From Marivita sp030148515 (lineage in GTDB: Bacteria; Pseudomonadota; Alphaproteobacteria; Rhodobacterales; Rhodobacteraceae): a stretch of 64,000 bases of DNA. The notes under the pieces are model-generated. The model was not told where the DNA came from and searched no databases. It worked only from the letters and a program-made list of their open reading frames with translations. Position 1 is the first letter of the stretch. Each line of letters opens with the position of its first letter. Both the position numbers and the translations under genes were made by a program. Shown here in pieces: positions 24,925 through 33,560 of this stretch. The stretch covers positions 3,472,001 to 3,536,000 of the forward strand of contig NZ_CP180351.1 in NCBI RefSeq assembly GCF_048006345.1, read 5' to 3'.

Positions 24925-26139
24925 TCAAGCAACCTGATGCGAAATAGCGCACTGTTTCCAAAGAGTTGCCAGCGCCTGAACCAGATGTTCGATATCTGCG
25001 TCCGAATGTAGCGGGCCGGGCGTGAAACGCAGACGCTCGGTCCCTTTGGGCACAGTCGGATAGTTTATCGGCTGCACGTAGATTCCATAATCCTGCATCA
25101 GGATGTCTGCAAGCATGCGGCACTTGACCGGATCCTTGATCATCACCGGGATGATGTGACTGGGGTTCTGAAGATGCGGGATACCCATGTCATCCAGCCG
25201 CTTGCGAAGCTTGGCAACCTGTATTCTCTGCTGTTTGCGCTCTGTGTCGCTTTTCTTGAGATGCTGGATCGACGTGCGCGCGGCAGCCGCCACTGCCGGT
25301 GGCAGCGCGGTTGTGAAGATGAATCCGGACGAGAAGGAGCGGATGAAGTCGCACATCGCCTCAGATCCGGTGATGTAGCCACCCATGACGCCAAAGGCCT
25401 TGCCGAGCGTTCCTTCGATGAGCGTGATTCGGTCCGCAAGACCCTCGCGTTCGGACACGCCGCCGCCTCGCGGGCCGTACATGCCAACCGCGTGAACTTC
25501 GTCGAGATAGGTCATCGCGCCGTGCTTTTCGGCAACTTCGACGATTTCCTTCATCGGGCAGATGTCGCCGTCCATCGAATAGACCGACTCGAAGGCAACG
25601 ATCTTGGTCGCGTTCGACGGCAACGCCGCCAGCTTGCGGTCCAGATCTTCAGGATCATTGTGTTTCCAGATCACCTTGTTGCACCGCGCGTGGCGGATGC
25701 CTTCGATCATCGACGCGTGGTTCAGTTCGTCGGACAGGATCACGGCGTCGGGCAGGCGCGACCCGAGGGTCGAAAGCGCCGCCCAGTTGGACACATAACC
25801 CGAGGTGAAGAGCAGGGCAGCTTCCTTGCCATGCAGATCGGCCAGTTCGGTCTCGAGCAGCTTGTGCTGATGGTTTGTGCCCGAAATGTTGCGGGTGCCA
25901 CCTGCCCCGCAACCGTTCTGGCCAACCGCATCCTGCATCGACTTGATCACATCGGGATGCTGACCCATGCCGAGATAGTCGTTCGAGCACCAGACCGTCA
26001 CTTCATCCGGGCAATCGTCGTCATGCGACTTTGCCCTCGGGAACGCGCCGCATTTGCGCTCCAGCTCAGCAAATATGCGGTAGTTTCCCTCTTTTTTCAG
26101 GGTATCAAGCTGGGCGTTGAACAGGCTGTCAAAGTCCAT
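24925..26139 (-). CDS. hemA: 5-aminolevulinate synthase (HemA)
   Basis: 404 residues. It condenses glycine and succinyl-CoA to ALA, the first step of the alphaproteobacterial C4 tetrapyrrole route. PLP lysine is Lys247 in EGTLGKAFGVMGGY. GAGGTRNISGTN and YLDEVHAVGMYGPRGGG are diagnostic. The start overlaps the puhE 3' end by 11 bp, so ALA supply is tied to reaction-centre assembly genes. Its position in the photosynthesis cluster marks it as the hemA-type isozyme dedicated to phototrophy; a second copy elsewhere is possible. Confidence 0.97.
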   Translation of the reverse strand: MDFDSLFNAQLDTLKKEGNYRIFAELERKCGAFPRAKSHDDDCPDEVTVWCSNDYLGMGQHPDVIKSMQDAVGQNGCGAGGTRNISGTNHQHKLLETELADLHGKEAALLFTSGYVSNWAALSTLGSRLPDAVILSDELNHASMIEGIRHARCNKVIWKHNDPEDLDRKLAALPSNATKIVAFESVYSMDGDICPMKEIVEVAEKHGAMTYLDEVHAVGMYGPRGGGVSEREGLADRITLIEGTLGKAFGVMGGYITGSEAMCDFIRSFSSGFIFTTALPPAVAAAARTSIQHLKKSDTERKQQRIQVAKLRKRLDDMGIPHLQNPSHIIPVMIKDPVKCRMLADILMQDYGIYVQPINYPTVPKGTERLRFTPGPLHSDADIEHLVQALATLWKQCAISHQVA

Positions 26140-26950
26140 GGGCGTCCTCCGTTCGTATCGTCTTGTCTTGTTGTTGTGGTTTGGGCGCGGGGATCAACCA
26201 GCGCCAGAGTTTCTCGTCGGGCAGCGGCAGAACCATGAACCAATGCTCGAGCAAGGCGAGCGCGGTCAGGGCAGCCAGAAGGGCAAATCCAATCGTGTCG
26301 GCGGTGGACTGTGCGGAATAAATCCGCTCAAGCCAGCAGGCGACTGCAAAGGTCAGCGCACTGACCGAAATCGGGAACAGCCAGTTCATCTTCGCGTGCC
26401 GGAAATGGCTGGGAAGATGCGCCAGCGGTCGGGGCAGGAATTCGGTGTTGATCTTGGGAACACCCAGAAACAGGTTCAGTTTGGCCGACACTCGGGCAAA
26501 GAACAGAACCGCGAAGGTCCAGAACCCAAAGCTGTTAACAGCATCCTGAGTGAACAGCCACAACACGATCAGTGTGCCCGCCAGCAGCATCTCGTGATAG
26601 GCAATCGTGCCCCAGGCCCGGATGAACCGTTCCCATTCAGGCACGTCGTCACGGCAAATCAGTCGGTTCGGACCGGTGATCGTTCCTGTCAGAAACGCCA
26701 GTTCGATCCATCCCCAAAGCGCAAGAGCCGCTAGGAACGCGTGATAGGACGCGGCATGGCTGTCGAGATGCGCCGTCATTCCGATTCCGTAGACCCCGAC
26801 AAAGAAGATCGGCAGCGCGAGCCATGTCAGGACCTGACCGAACCGCAACCCGCGACGGTCGGCGTATTTCACGACCATCAGGATCACCCCGGTGGAAAAC
26901 CACCAGAGAAAAAGCGCCAGAAGGGCGGCGATCCAAGGGTCAGTCAACAC
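26129..26950 (-). CDS. puhE: Photosynthetic complex assembly protein PuhE (DUF3623)
   Basis: 273 residues from the GTG at 26950 (upstream GAAGGAC); the longer ATG reading from 27013 begins inside a GC-rich hairpin element and is unlikely. Seven or so membrane helices are predicted. The HAKMNWLFPISVSALTFAVA and FLGVPKINTEFLP segments match PuhE, which modulates reaction-centre and bacteriochlorophyll levels in Rhodobacter. It sits between acsF and hemA, the position typical of roseobacter clusters. Confidence 0.93.
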   Translation of the reverse strand: MLTDPWIAALLALFLWWFSTGVILMVVKYADRRGLRFGQVLTWLALPIFFVGVYGIGMTAHLDSHAASYHAFLAALALWGWIELAFLTGTITGPNRLICRDDVPEWERFIRAWGTIAYHEMLLAGTLIVLWLFTQDAVNSFGFWTFAVLFFARVSAKLNLFLGVPKINTEFLPRPLAHLPSHFRHAKMNWLFPISVSALTFAVACWLERIYSAQSTADTIGFALLAALTALALLEHWFMVLPLPDEKLWRWLIPAPKPQQQDKTIRTEDAHGL

Positions 26951-26962
26951 GCGTTTTTGTCC

Positions 26963-27035
26963 TTCTTCTTTTTCCAAATATGCCGGGGGGTGTGGGGGGC
27001 TGGCCCCCCACATGGTCGCCGCCCGAAGGCGGCGA
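26963..27035. repeat. Intergenic hairpin element between acsF and puhE
   Basis: GTGGGGGGC (26991-26999) pairs with GCCCCCCAC (27003-27011). A second hairpin, CGCCGCC-CGAA-GGCGGCG, lies at 27018-27035. On the minus strand these are followed by GGCATATTTGGAAAAAG. The layout resembles a short palindromic intergenic element common in Rhodobacteraceae genomes. It may reduce read-through or stabilise the acsF 3' end. It also explains why the long puhE start is artefactual. Confidence 0.6.
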
Positions 27036-27042
27036 AACCAAA

Positions 27043-28170
27043 TCAGTAAGACGGCACCAGTCGCGTTACGGCAGGTACCTTATGTTTCTTCACCGGAATG
27101 AAGTAGAGAGATGCAAAGCATGATGCTGCCTTGGCGGACCCTGCCAGTTCCTTGAGTTTGCCACCCAGACCGCCTTGCTTCTTGCCGGCGGCGATCTGCA
27201 CATTGGCGCGCTGCAAACGTTCCAGTGTTGGTTGCCAACGCGGATGGTCGATATCCAGCGTGATCGGGAAGATTTGCTTGGTCAGCTCGGATGTCTTGGT
27301 GAAGACCTCATGCGCATACCAATCCGGGTCCACGCCCAGTGCCTTGTGGAATGCGGGTCGCTGGTGATCGCGGACATACATCGTGGCATAGACCGCCGTC
27401 AGGAAGAACTTGATCCAGTAGACATTCACGCCGCTGGTCAACTTGGGGTCGGTCTTCATCAGAAGCGCGAACGCCTCACCATGGCTGAACTCGTCATTGC
27501 ACCACTCTTCGAACCACTTGAAGATCGGGTGGAAACGGTGCTCCGGGTTCGCCTCAAGGTGCCGGAAGATCGTGATGTAGCGGGCATAGCCGATCTTTTC
27601 CGACAGGTAGGTGGCGTAGTAGATGAACTTGGGCCGGAAATAGGTGTATTTCTTCGACTGTGTCAGGAAGCCAAGGTTCACCCGCAGGCCCGCTTCACGC
27701 AGCGCGTCATTGATGAATCCGGCATGCCGTGCCTCATCCCGCGCCATCAGCTGGAACAGCTGTGTGATGTCCTTGTTGTTGCCGCGCCGCTTCATTTCCT
27801 TGTAGAGGACGCAGCCCGAGAATTCGGCGGTACAGCTTGAGATCAGGAAGTCGATGAACTCCTTCTTCAGCTGCGGCTCCATGTTTTCCCAGTCGACATG
27901 ATCCCAGTCTTCGTTCTTCTTGAAGTGGCCCTTGTTCGGGTCTGCTTCCATCTGGGCAATCAACTCGTCCCATTCCGCGCGGATGCCATCGACATTGATC
28001 GCGTCCAGCTCATCGAAATCGGTGGTGTAGAAGCGTGGCGTGAGCAGCGTGTTCGCCATCGCGGTTTCGGTTGCGAAATCGTCGTCGTACTTTGCCTGCT
28101 CTTCTTGGATGGCCAGGCCTTCTTCGACGGACGTCGCATCAGCGGTGTGTTTTCCAGTGTAGGCGTTCAT
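27043..28170 (-). CDS. acsF: Mg-protoporphyrin IX monomethyl ester oxidative cyclase (AcsF)
   Basis: 375 residues, an oxygen-dependent di-iron enzyme that closes the fifth ring to give protochlorophyllide. Iron-ligand motifs are visible: SSCTAEFSGCVLYKE, ARDEARHAGF and WCNDEFSHGEAF. The C-terminal 40 residues, after the conserved RLQRANVQIAAGKKQGG segment, are basic and variable. Presence of AcsF means bacteriochlorophyll can be made with oxygen. The start overlaps the orf98 stop (ATGA). Confidence 0.97.
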   Translation of the reverse strand: MNAYTGKHTADATSVEEGLAIQEEQAKYDDDFATETAMANTLLTPRFYTTDFDELDAINVDGIRAEWDELIAQMEADPNKGHFKKNEDWDHVDWENMEPQLKKEFIDFLISSCTAEFSGCVLYKEMKRRGNNKDITQLFQLMARDEARHAGFINDALREAGLRVNLGFLTQSKKYTYFRPKFIYYATYLSEKIGYARYITIFRHLEANPEHRFHPIFKWFEEWCNDEFSHGEAFALLMKTDPKLTSGVNVYWIKFFLTAVYATMYVRDHQRPAFHKALGVDPDWYAHEVFTKTSELTKQIFPITLDIDHPRWQPTLERLQRANVQIAAGKKQGGLGGKLKELAGSAKAASCFASLYFIPVKKHKVPAVTRLVPSY

Positions 28171-28463
28171 AGCGTCACCTCTTCAGAGAAGGAGAATTCG
28201 CAAAGCTCCATCACTTCGAAATCCCCGGTCAGGCGAGTCCAAAGCTGTTCGAGCTTTGACGCGCGGACGATGATCGCTTCCCGATCCTCGGAAACAACCT
28301 CGCCGAAGGGGGCCATGATCTCAGGCCCCTGAACCCTTACCTCGTCGCCGGGGTAAATCACGGCGCCGTTGTTGAATCGCACATGCGCGTGCAGGCTTTC
28401 AAAACAGTGGCTGATTTCCACTGTGCACGGCGCCCTTTCAATCTCTTTTGTCAACAGACCCAT
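28167..28463 (-). CDS. Conserved photosynthesis-cluster protein of unknown function (98 aa)
   Basis: A soluble 98-residue protein that I recognise only by its position between puhC and acsF in proteobacterial photosynthesis clusters. It has a beta-rich middle (HAHVRFNNGAVIYPGDEVRVQGP), a possible barrel-like fold, no membrane helix and no catalytic motif. It overlaps acsF by 4 bp (ATGA) and follows puhC by 18 bp, so it is made in step with both. A role in cyclase function or complex assembly is inference. Confidence 0.8.
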   Translation of the reverse strand: MGLLTKEIERAPCTVEISHCFESLHAHVRFNNGAVIYPGDEVRVQGPEIMAPFGEVVSEDREAIIVRASKLEQLWTRLTGDFEVMELCEFSFSEEVTL

Positions 28464-28481
28464 TTTCCGATTCCCTTTCGG

Positions 28482-28949
28482 TTATTTCAGAAGCCTGGCG
28501 AAGGCTGCTGAGTTGTCGGCGCCGAACCCCATCAGGTCAGCCCCCCATCCCGTGCTGGGATCAAAGATCTCAAGACGGTTATTCTCACGTGCCCGAACGA
28601 TCACCGGACCGTTCAGATCGACACGTGCCTTGGTGCGCTCCCGTTGCAGGACGCGCCACATGCCGGAAATAAACCCGCCTTCTTCTGGCGCGTACTCGGC
28701 AATCACTGTGCCATCCTCGGCAAAAACTTTTGCGGCACCGCTCATGGCACCTTCGAGGAAGAGCGTTTTCTCGATCACGACGGGTGAGTCCGGCGCTGTG
28801 TATTGAACCGGGCCATCCAGCCAACGATAGGCGCTGACCATGACGAGGCAGAGCATGACCATGCCGAACATCGCTCGCACGAACAGACGCGGCACGAGTT
28901 CGCGTTCGGTGGCGTGGATACGGGCTTTGTCGACGGTTTGCGTTTGCAT
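28482..28949 (-). CDS. puhC: Photosynthetic complex assembly protein PuhC
   Basis: 155 residues with one N-terminal membrane helix (about 25-45, FGMVMLCLVMVSAYRWLDG) and a periplasmic domain containing the family motif GEEG-like EGGFISGMWRVLQRERTKA and the ending DPSTGWGADLMGFGADN. PuhC supports LH1/reaction-centre assembly in Rhodobacter capsulatus. It lies 12 bp after puhB and belongs to the lhaA-puhABC run. Confidence 0.94.
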   Translation of the reverse strand: MQTQTVDKARIHATERELVPRLFVRAMFGMVMLCLVMVSAYRWLDGPVQYTAPDSPVVIEKTLFLEGAMSGAAKVFAEDGTVIAEYAPEEGGFISGMWRVLQRERTKARVDLNGPVIVRARENNRLEIFDPSTGWGADLMGFGADNSAAFARLLK

Positions 28950-28961
28950 GTCCGGCGCTCC

Positions 28962-29600
28962 CTATTCAGCCGCGACAGCCGAAGGTGCGGCACGGCGTGT
29001 GCGCTCCACCTCAGGCATCGACACGCGCGCTTGCGCGGCTTCGGCAATCATTGCGGCAATGGTTTCGGCGTCTGGGATGCACCGAAGCGCAGGCTGTGTC
29101 GGCGAAATACGCCACGGGCGGACATGCGGCCAGCACACAAGATAGCTGATCCGTGTATCCCCCAGAAGATCGAACGCGATGGTACCTGTACCTGACTTGC
29201 GCAGGTCCAGATTGGCTGCACCGATCTGCTTGAAAGGCAGGTTCAAAGTGACCGTCAGCGCCGCACCAATCCGCATGGCGACCCGGCGATTTGTCACCGT
29301 GTAGACGGTGTAATGCGCCTGCGTCCAAGCAATCCCAATCAGCAGGACACACACGATTGCGCCAAGGATCAGGAATGGCACCGATGCCCAGATTGCCTGC
29401 CCCAAGGGCATGAGATCGACCACAGCCACGAACCGCCACGCCGCAAGGAAGACAAAGTATCCCGCGACCCACAGAACGTTCAGCGACTCCTTGGAAAGCG
29501 CCCACCAATCCGGTTTGCCTTGCCAGAGGATCACCTCCCCCTCGGGAGGTGTCTCTGGAAGACCTTTGACCGGTTCAACCTGAAAATCGTCGTGCGACAT
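28962..29600 (-). CDS. puhB: Photosynthetic complex assembly protein PuhB
   Basis: 212 residues: an N-terminal segment with PPEGEVILWQGKPDW, two or three membrane helices (about 45-105), then a PH-like domain with TVTNRRVAMRIG. PuhB acts as a reaction-centre assembly factor, associated with the H subunit in Rhodobacter capsulatus. It is the third gene of lhaA-puhA-puhB-puhC; the gap to puhA is 53 bp. Confidence 0.94.
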   Translation of the reverse strand: MSHDDFQVEPVKGLPETPPEGEVILWQGKPDWWALSKESLNVLWVAGYFVFLAAWRFVAVVDLMPLGQAIWASVPFLILGAIVCVLLIGIAWTQAHYTVYTVTNRRVAMRIGAALTVTLNLPFKQIGAANLDLRKSGTGTIAFDLLGDTRISYLVCWPHVRPWRISPTQPALRCIPDAETIAAMIAEAAQARVSMPEVERTRRAAPSAVAAE

Positions 29601-29653
29601 GATGGGTTCCCTTTCCGAAAGCCGTGGCTGCGGCTGTTGGTCCTTAGTCTTGT

Positions 29654-30433
29654 TCAGATCTGCGGCTCTTGGCGTTCCTTGCTGGCGTAGAGCGTGCCAC
29701 CGCCGTAGTAGGCACTGACTTTTTCTTCCTCGAGCTTGGTGATCTGTTTCGGTGATGCGAGCTGCGGCACACCGGCAAAATGTTCGCCAAAGATCGACCG
29801 GATCTTCACACGGTTGCCCCAGATGCGGGTAAAGGTGATCGGCACAAGGCGCGACCCACCGCCGTATTCGGCATCCAGTTCCATCTCGAGGTAGCGCACC
29901 ATCTGTTCCGGTTCATCGACCCACATGTCGGTAATCTTGCCGACGATGGCCCCGTCACCGGCCACAACCGGAAGACCGCGCGGATCGCGACCGGCGGACA
30001 CGCGGAAATGTTCGCTGCCCGACATCGGGATGATCTTCGGATGACCATGGCCATCCAGTTCCGGCTCGTCCCGACGCGGCGCCCAGCTGCCCGGCCCAAC
30101 GCCGTCAGCCAGCGGATTGCCAACCGGATCGAAGGGGAAACCGCCGCTGTCGAACTGGCGGGTCAGTTTTGCGTCGATATCCGTACGCTCGGGTGTCTGG
30201 CCCGATGGAACCGTGTACTCGCCCCGGCCATGCGGCAGAAGGAATGTCTTGTCCGCAGGGTTCGGGAACACGCTGCCCGCATCAGCCTGGCTCCCGTCTT
30301 CGTCAAGAAGCGGATAGCCTTCCCGCTGGTTTTCGCGCTGAATCCAGATCACGAGTCCAACAAAGAAAATGAAAAACAACCAGAGCGAAATGCTCGCGAG
30401 GTCGAGGTTTCCAAGGATATAGTCTTCGGTCAT
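29654..30433 (-). CDS. puhA: Photosynthetic reaction centre H subunit
   Basis: 259 residues. One membrane helix near the N-terminus (LASISLWLFFIFFVGLVIWIQRENQREGYPL region) is followed by a cytoplasmic PRC-barrel domain with GPGSWAPRRDEPELDGHG and KITDMWVDEPEQMVRYLE. It caps the L/M core and guides proton flow to QB. Length and motifs are standard. It is separated from lhaA by 26 bp and from puhB by 53 bp. Confidence 0.97.
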   Translation of the reverse strand: MTEDYILGNLDLASISLWLFFIFFVGLVIWIQRENQREGYPLLDEDGSQADAGSVFPNPADKTFLLPHGRGEYTVPSGQTPERTDIDAKLTRQFDSGGFPFDPVGNPLADGVGPGSWAPRRDEPELDGHGHPKIIPMSGSEHFRVSAGRDPRGLPVVAGDGAIVGKITDMWVDEPEQMVRYLEMELDAEYGGGSRLVPITFTRIWGNRVKIRSIFGEHFAGVPQLASPKQITKLEEEKVSAYYGGGTLYASKERQEPQI

Positions 30434-30459
30434 CTTCAGTTCTCCTTGATGGGCCTTGG

Positions 30460-31899
30460 TCAGGTTGGGAAATCGGCAAGGCCCAGCCCTGTCGGTTTCT
30501 GGTTGAGGGGGAGGATGCTTCTGTTCTGGCTGACAAGCCGGCCCAAAACGATGAGCGTCGCAAACAGAAGTCCGATTTCGATATGGTAGACGACGGAGTA
30601 TCCGGTCGTCGGAGTGGCCAGCGCTTCGCCCAGACTTCCGGACATCGCGACCATGTTGATGCCATCACGGGTGGCTCCGCCGATCAGGGTGGACAAACCC
30701 GCTGCGGTCGCCTGCGCGGCGCCCCAAGCGCCAAGGGCAAGCCCGCGTCCGGCAAGTCCTTCAACCGGCAGCATCATGGCGGCGGTCAGGGTTGAGATGG
30801 CAAAGTAGCCGCCACCGAACCCGATCAGACCAGCACCGAGGAAGAACAAAACAGTCGAATTCATCGGCGCGGCAAAGATCACCGTGCAGAAGGCTGCAAC
30901 ACCAGCCAGCAATCCGACCGAAGCCATGCGGAACGTGTTGCCGCCATTGGACAGAACACGCGCCGCGAGGGCGAACCCGATCAGCGCGCCCAGCGCCCAG
31001 GTCGCCGTCAGCAGAGTTGTGGACGACACGCTCAAGCCAAGGATTTCGCCGCCATAGGGCTCAAGCAGCACATCCTGCATGTTGAACGCCATCGTGCCCA
31101 GAAACACGACCGCCAGAAGGCGTCCCGCGGTGCCACCCGCCGTCAGATCGGCCCAAGCATCCTTGAAAGACGGCTGCGGGGCTTCGCGGTCTTCCTTGGT
31201 CATCGGGCGCACACGTTCTTGCTTCCAAAGCGCGATCACATTGAGCACCAACGTCATGACCGCACAGCCCTGAACCACGCTGATCAGCAGCACACCCGAG
31301 AAGTCCCGCAGCAGCCAGCCGATCACGATGGCAGAAACGCCCATACCGATCAGATACATGACATAGAGCAGCGACACGACGCGCGGACGCGTCTCATCCG
31401 TCGCGCGGTCTGCGGCGAGGGCCAAACCAGCCGTCTGTGTCATGTGCATGCCAAGGCCGGTCATGATGAAGGCCAGCGCTGCCAGCACTTCGCCCGCGAA
31501 TGGCACGTCGTGAGTGACATCTCCGCCAAGAACCAGAAGGCACGCGGGCATGACGGCCAGACCGCCGAACTGCCACAGCGTGCCGAACCAGAGGTATGGA
31601 ATGCGCTTCCAGCCGATGGCCGAGCGGTAATTGTCCGACTTGAAACCGAGGAGCGCCCGGAAGGGCGCGATAAGCACCGGCAGCGCGACCATGATCGCAA
31701 CCAGCGTCGCAGGAACCGAAAGCTCTACGATCATGACACGGTTCAACGTGCCCAGCAGCATGACACCCGCCATGCCAACCGACACCTGGAACAAAGCAAG
31801 CCGCAACAGTTGACCCAAAGGCAGATCGTCGGATGCCGCGTCCGAAAACGGCAGCATCCTCATGCCCAAGGATTTCACCTGAGAGCGGCTTACGATCAT
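30460..31899 (-). CDS. lhaA: LH1 assembly factor LhaA (BCD-family transporter)
   Basis: 479 residues, twelve predicted membrane helices, of the bacteriochlorophyll-delivery (BCD/PucC) branch of the major facilitators. LGTLNRVMIVELSVPATLVA and KRIPYLWFGTLWQFGGLAVMP are the usual signatures. LhaA is needed for LH1 assembly and may deliver bacteriochlorophyll. It starts inside the bchM stop (4-bp overlap) and precedes puhA. The second BCD-family member in this window is bch2 next to bchG. Confidence 0.94.
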   Translation of the reverse strand: MIVSRSQVKSLGMRMLPFSDAASDDLPLGQLLRLALFQVSVGMAGVMLLGTLNRVMIVELSVPATLVAIMVALPVLIAPFRALLGFKSDNYRSAIGWKRIPYLWFGTLWQFGGLAVMPACLLVLGGDVTHDVPFAGEVLAALAFIMTGLGMHMTQTAGLALAADRATDETRPRVVSLLYVMYLIGMGVSAIVIGWLLRDFSGVLLISVVQGCAVMTLVLNVIALWKQERVRPMTKEDREAPQPSFKDAWADLTAGGTAGRLLAVVFLGTMAFNMQDVLLEPYGGEILGLSVSSTTLLTATWALGALIGFALAARVLSNGGNTFRMASVGLLAGVAAFCTVIFAAPMNSTVLFFLGAGLIGFGGGYFAISTLTAAMMLPVEGLAGRGLALGAWGAAQATAAGLSTLIGGATRDGINMVAMSGSLGEALATPTTGYSVVYHIEIGLLFATLIVLGRLVSQNRSILPLNQKPTGLGLADFPT

Positions 31900-32567
31900 G
31901 GGCGGAACTCCAAAGCCTGACTGATGTAGAAGCCGGAGTTGACGCGACCCAGATCGGTCAATTGCCCAATGTCAGAGACCGTTTTCGACAGGCGCTGTGG
32001 CCCGTGCGGGATCATCGTCGGCGACCGGTCGGACTTTGGGAAAACCTTGCCAGCATACCACATGGTCATCAAAAGCGGTGTGCGCGGCGCAACAGTGAAC
32101 GCAATCGACCCACGCGTCCGTTCACCAAGTCTGGAAAGGGCCGCGCGGATGTCAGAGCCTGTATAGTAGATCAGGCTATCCATCGCGATCACATGGTCGA
32201 ACGTGCCGTGATCCGCCGACAGCATGTCCCCGCTGGCGAATGTCACACGCGACTGCAAATGCTCGGGCAACCGATCCTGGGCAATTCTGACCAGCGACGG
32301 AGAGATATCCACCGCAACCACGTCGGCACCGCGCTGCGCCAATTCTTGCGTCATCTGCCCCGCGCCGCAGCCCGCATCCAGAACGCGGACTCCGTTCAGG
32401 TCCGATGGCAGTGCCGACAACAATTTGTCACGCATCTGGTCCCGGCCTTTACGGACGGTTTCGCGAATGCGGCTGACCGGCGCGTCCGATGTCAGACGCT
32501 CCCAAACCTTGGTCGCCGTGCGGTCGAAATAATGCTCGACCCGATCGCGTGTGGCGTCGTAGCTCAT
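31896..32567 (-). CDS. bchM: Mg-protoporphyrin IX O-methyltransferase (BchM)
   Basis: 223 residues. It transfers a methyl group from S-adenosylmethionine to Mg-protoporphyrin IX. The SAM-binding motif is VLDAGCGAGQMTQELA (about 63-78), followed by VVAVDISPSLV and the BchM-type ending IGQLTDLGRVNSGFYISQALEF. The ATG at 32567 (not the TTG at 32570) overlaps the bchL stop (ATGA). Confidence 0.96.
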   Translation of the reverse strand: MSYDATRDRVEHYFDRTATKVWERLTSDAPVSRIRETVRKGRDQMRDKLLSALPSDLNGVRVLDAGCGAGQMTQELAQRGADVVAVDISPSLVRIAQDRLPEHLQSRVTFASGDMLSADHGTFDHVIAMDSLIYYTGSDIRAALSRLGERTRGSIAFTVAPRTPLLMTMWYAGKVFPKSDRSPTMIPHGPQRLSKTVSDIGQLTDLGRVNSGFYISQALEFRP

Positions 32568-33532
32568 CAATCGAATCCCAGAAGCTCAAAGATTTCGCGG
32601 TCTTCCAACGGCTTCGGCGCCATCGCCTCGGTTCCGTTGAACAGGGTTTCCGCGAGACGGATGTATTCCTTGCGCGCCAAGACGATGTCTTCCTCGTCCG
32701 GCATTTCGAACAGCGTTTTCTTCTTCAGACGCGACCGGCGGATGGCATCGTAATCGGGCATATGCGCGATGCGCTTGAAGCCGACCTCGTTGCAGTAGCG
32801 ATCCACCTCGTCCGTATCCTTGGAGCGGTTGGCCACGCAACCGGCCAGACGGACCTTGTAGTTCGAGGACTTGGCCTGAACCGCAGCAATGATCCGGTTC
32901 ATCGCGTAGATGCTGTCGAAATCATTGGCCGTCACGATCACGGCGCGATCGGCGTGTTGCAGCGGGGCGGCAAAGCCACCGCAGACCACATCGCCCAACA
33001 CGTCGAACAGAACGACGTCCGTGTCTTCCAGAAGGTGATGCTGCTTGAGCAGTTTGACGGTCTGCCCGACCACGTAGCCACCACAGCCGGTGCCTGCAGG
33101 CGGACCACCCGCTTCGATGCATTTCACCCCGTTGAAACCGTCTGCGACGAAATCCTCGGGGCGCAGTTCCTCGGCGTGGAAATCGACCTCTTTGAGGATG
33201 TCGATCACGGTGGGTTGCAGTTTGCCTGTCAGGGTAAAGGTGCTGTCATGCTTGGGGTCGCATCCGATCTGCAGAACTCGCTTGCCCAGCTTGGAAAACG
33301 CGGCCGACAGGTTCGAAGACGTGGTCGACTTGCCGATGCCACCCTTGCCGTACACTGCGAACACCTTGGCCCCTTCGATCTTCATCGAATTGTCCTGATG
33401 CACCTGCACCGATCCTTCGCCGTCCTGACCCTTGAGGATGGGGGGCGCGGACAAGCCGCGCGCTTCCAAGCCTGCGGCTTCGCGCAGGGCTGCACGGGCA
33501 GCGGGCGGGCTTTTTGCGTCAAGTGGGCTCAT
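32567..33532 (-). CDS. bchL: Dark-operative protochlorophyllide reductase iron protein (BchL)
   Basis: 321 residues, the NifH-like ATPase that feeds electrons to BchNB. The P-loop GKGGIGKST is at 62-70. The [4Fe-4S] ligands lie in GTGCGGYVVG and DVVCGGFAAPL. An N-terminal extension of about 50 residues, rich in Ala/Arg, precedes the family core KVFAVYGKGG. It follows bchH by 28 bp and overlaps bchM. Confidence 0.97.
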   Translation of the reverse strand: MSPLDAKSPPAARAALREAAGLEARGLSAPPILKGQDGEGSVQVHQDNSMKIEGAKVFAVYGKGGIGKSTTSSNLSAAFSKLGKRVLQIGCDPKHDSTFTLTGKLQPTVIDILKEVDFHAEELRPEDFVADGFNGVKCIEAGGPPAGTGCGGYVVGQTVKLLKQHHLLEDTDVVLFDVLGDVVCGGFAAPLQHADRAVIVTANDFDSIYAMNRIIAAVQAKSSNYKVRLAGCVANRSKDTDEVDRYCNEVGFKRIAHMPDYDAIRRSRLKKKTLFEMPDEEDIVLARKEYIRLAETLFNGTEAMAPKPLEDREIFELLGFD

Positions 33533-33560
33533 TTGGGCCTCCGGTTATACGAGTTGGCGC

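Noticed and set aside
26951..27013. Longer PuhE from ATG 27013
   Set aside because: The extra residues come from a GC-rich hairpin element; GTG 26950 has a ribosome-binding site and the family N-terminus.
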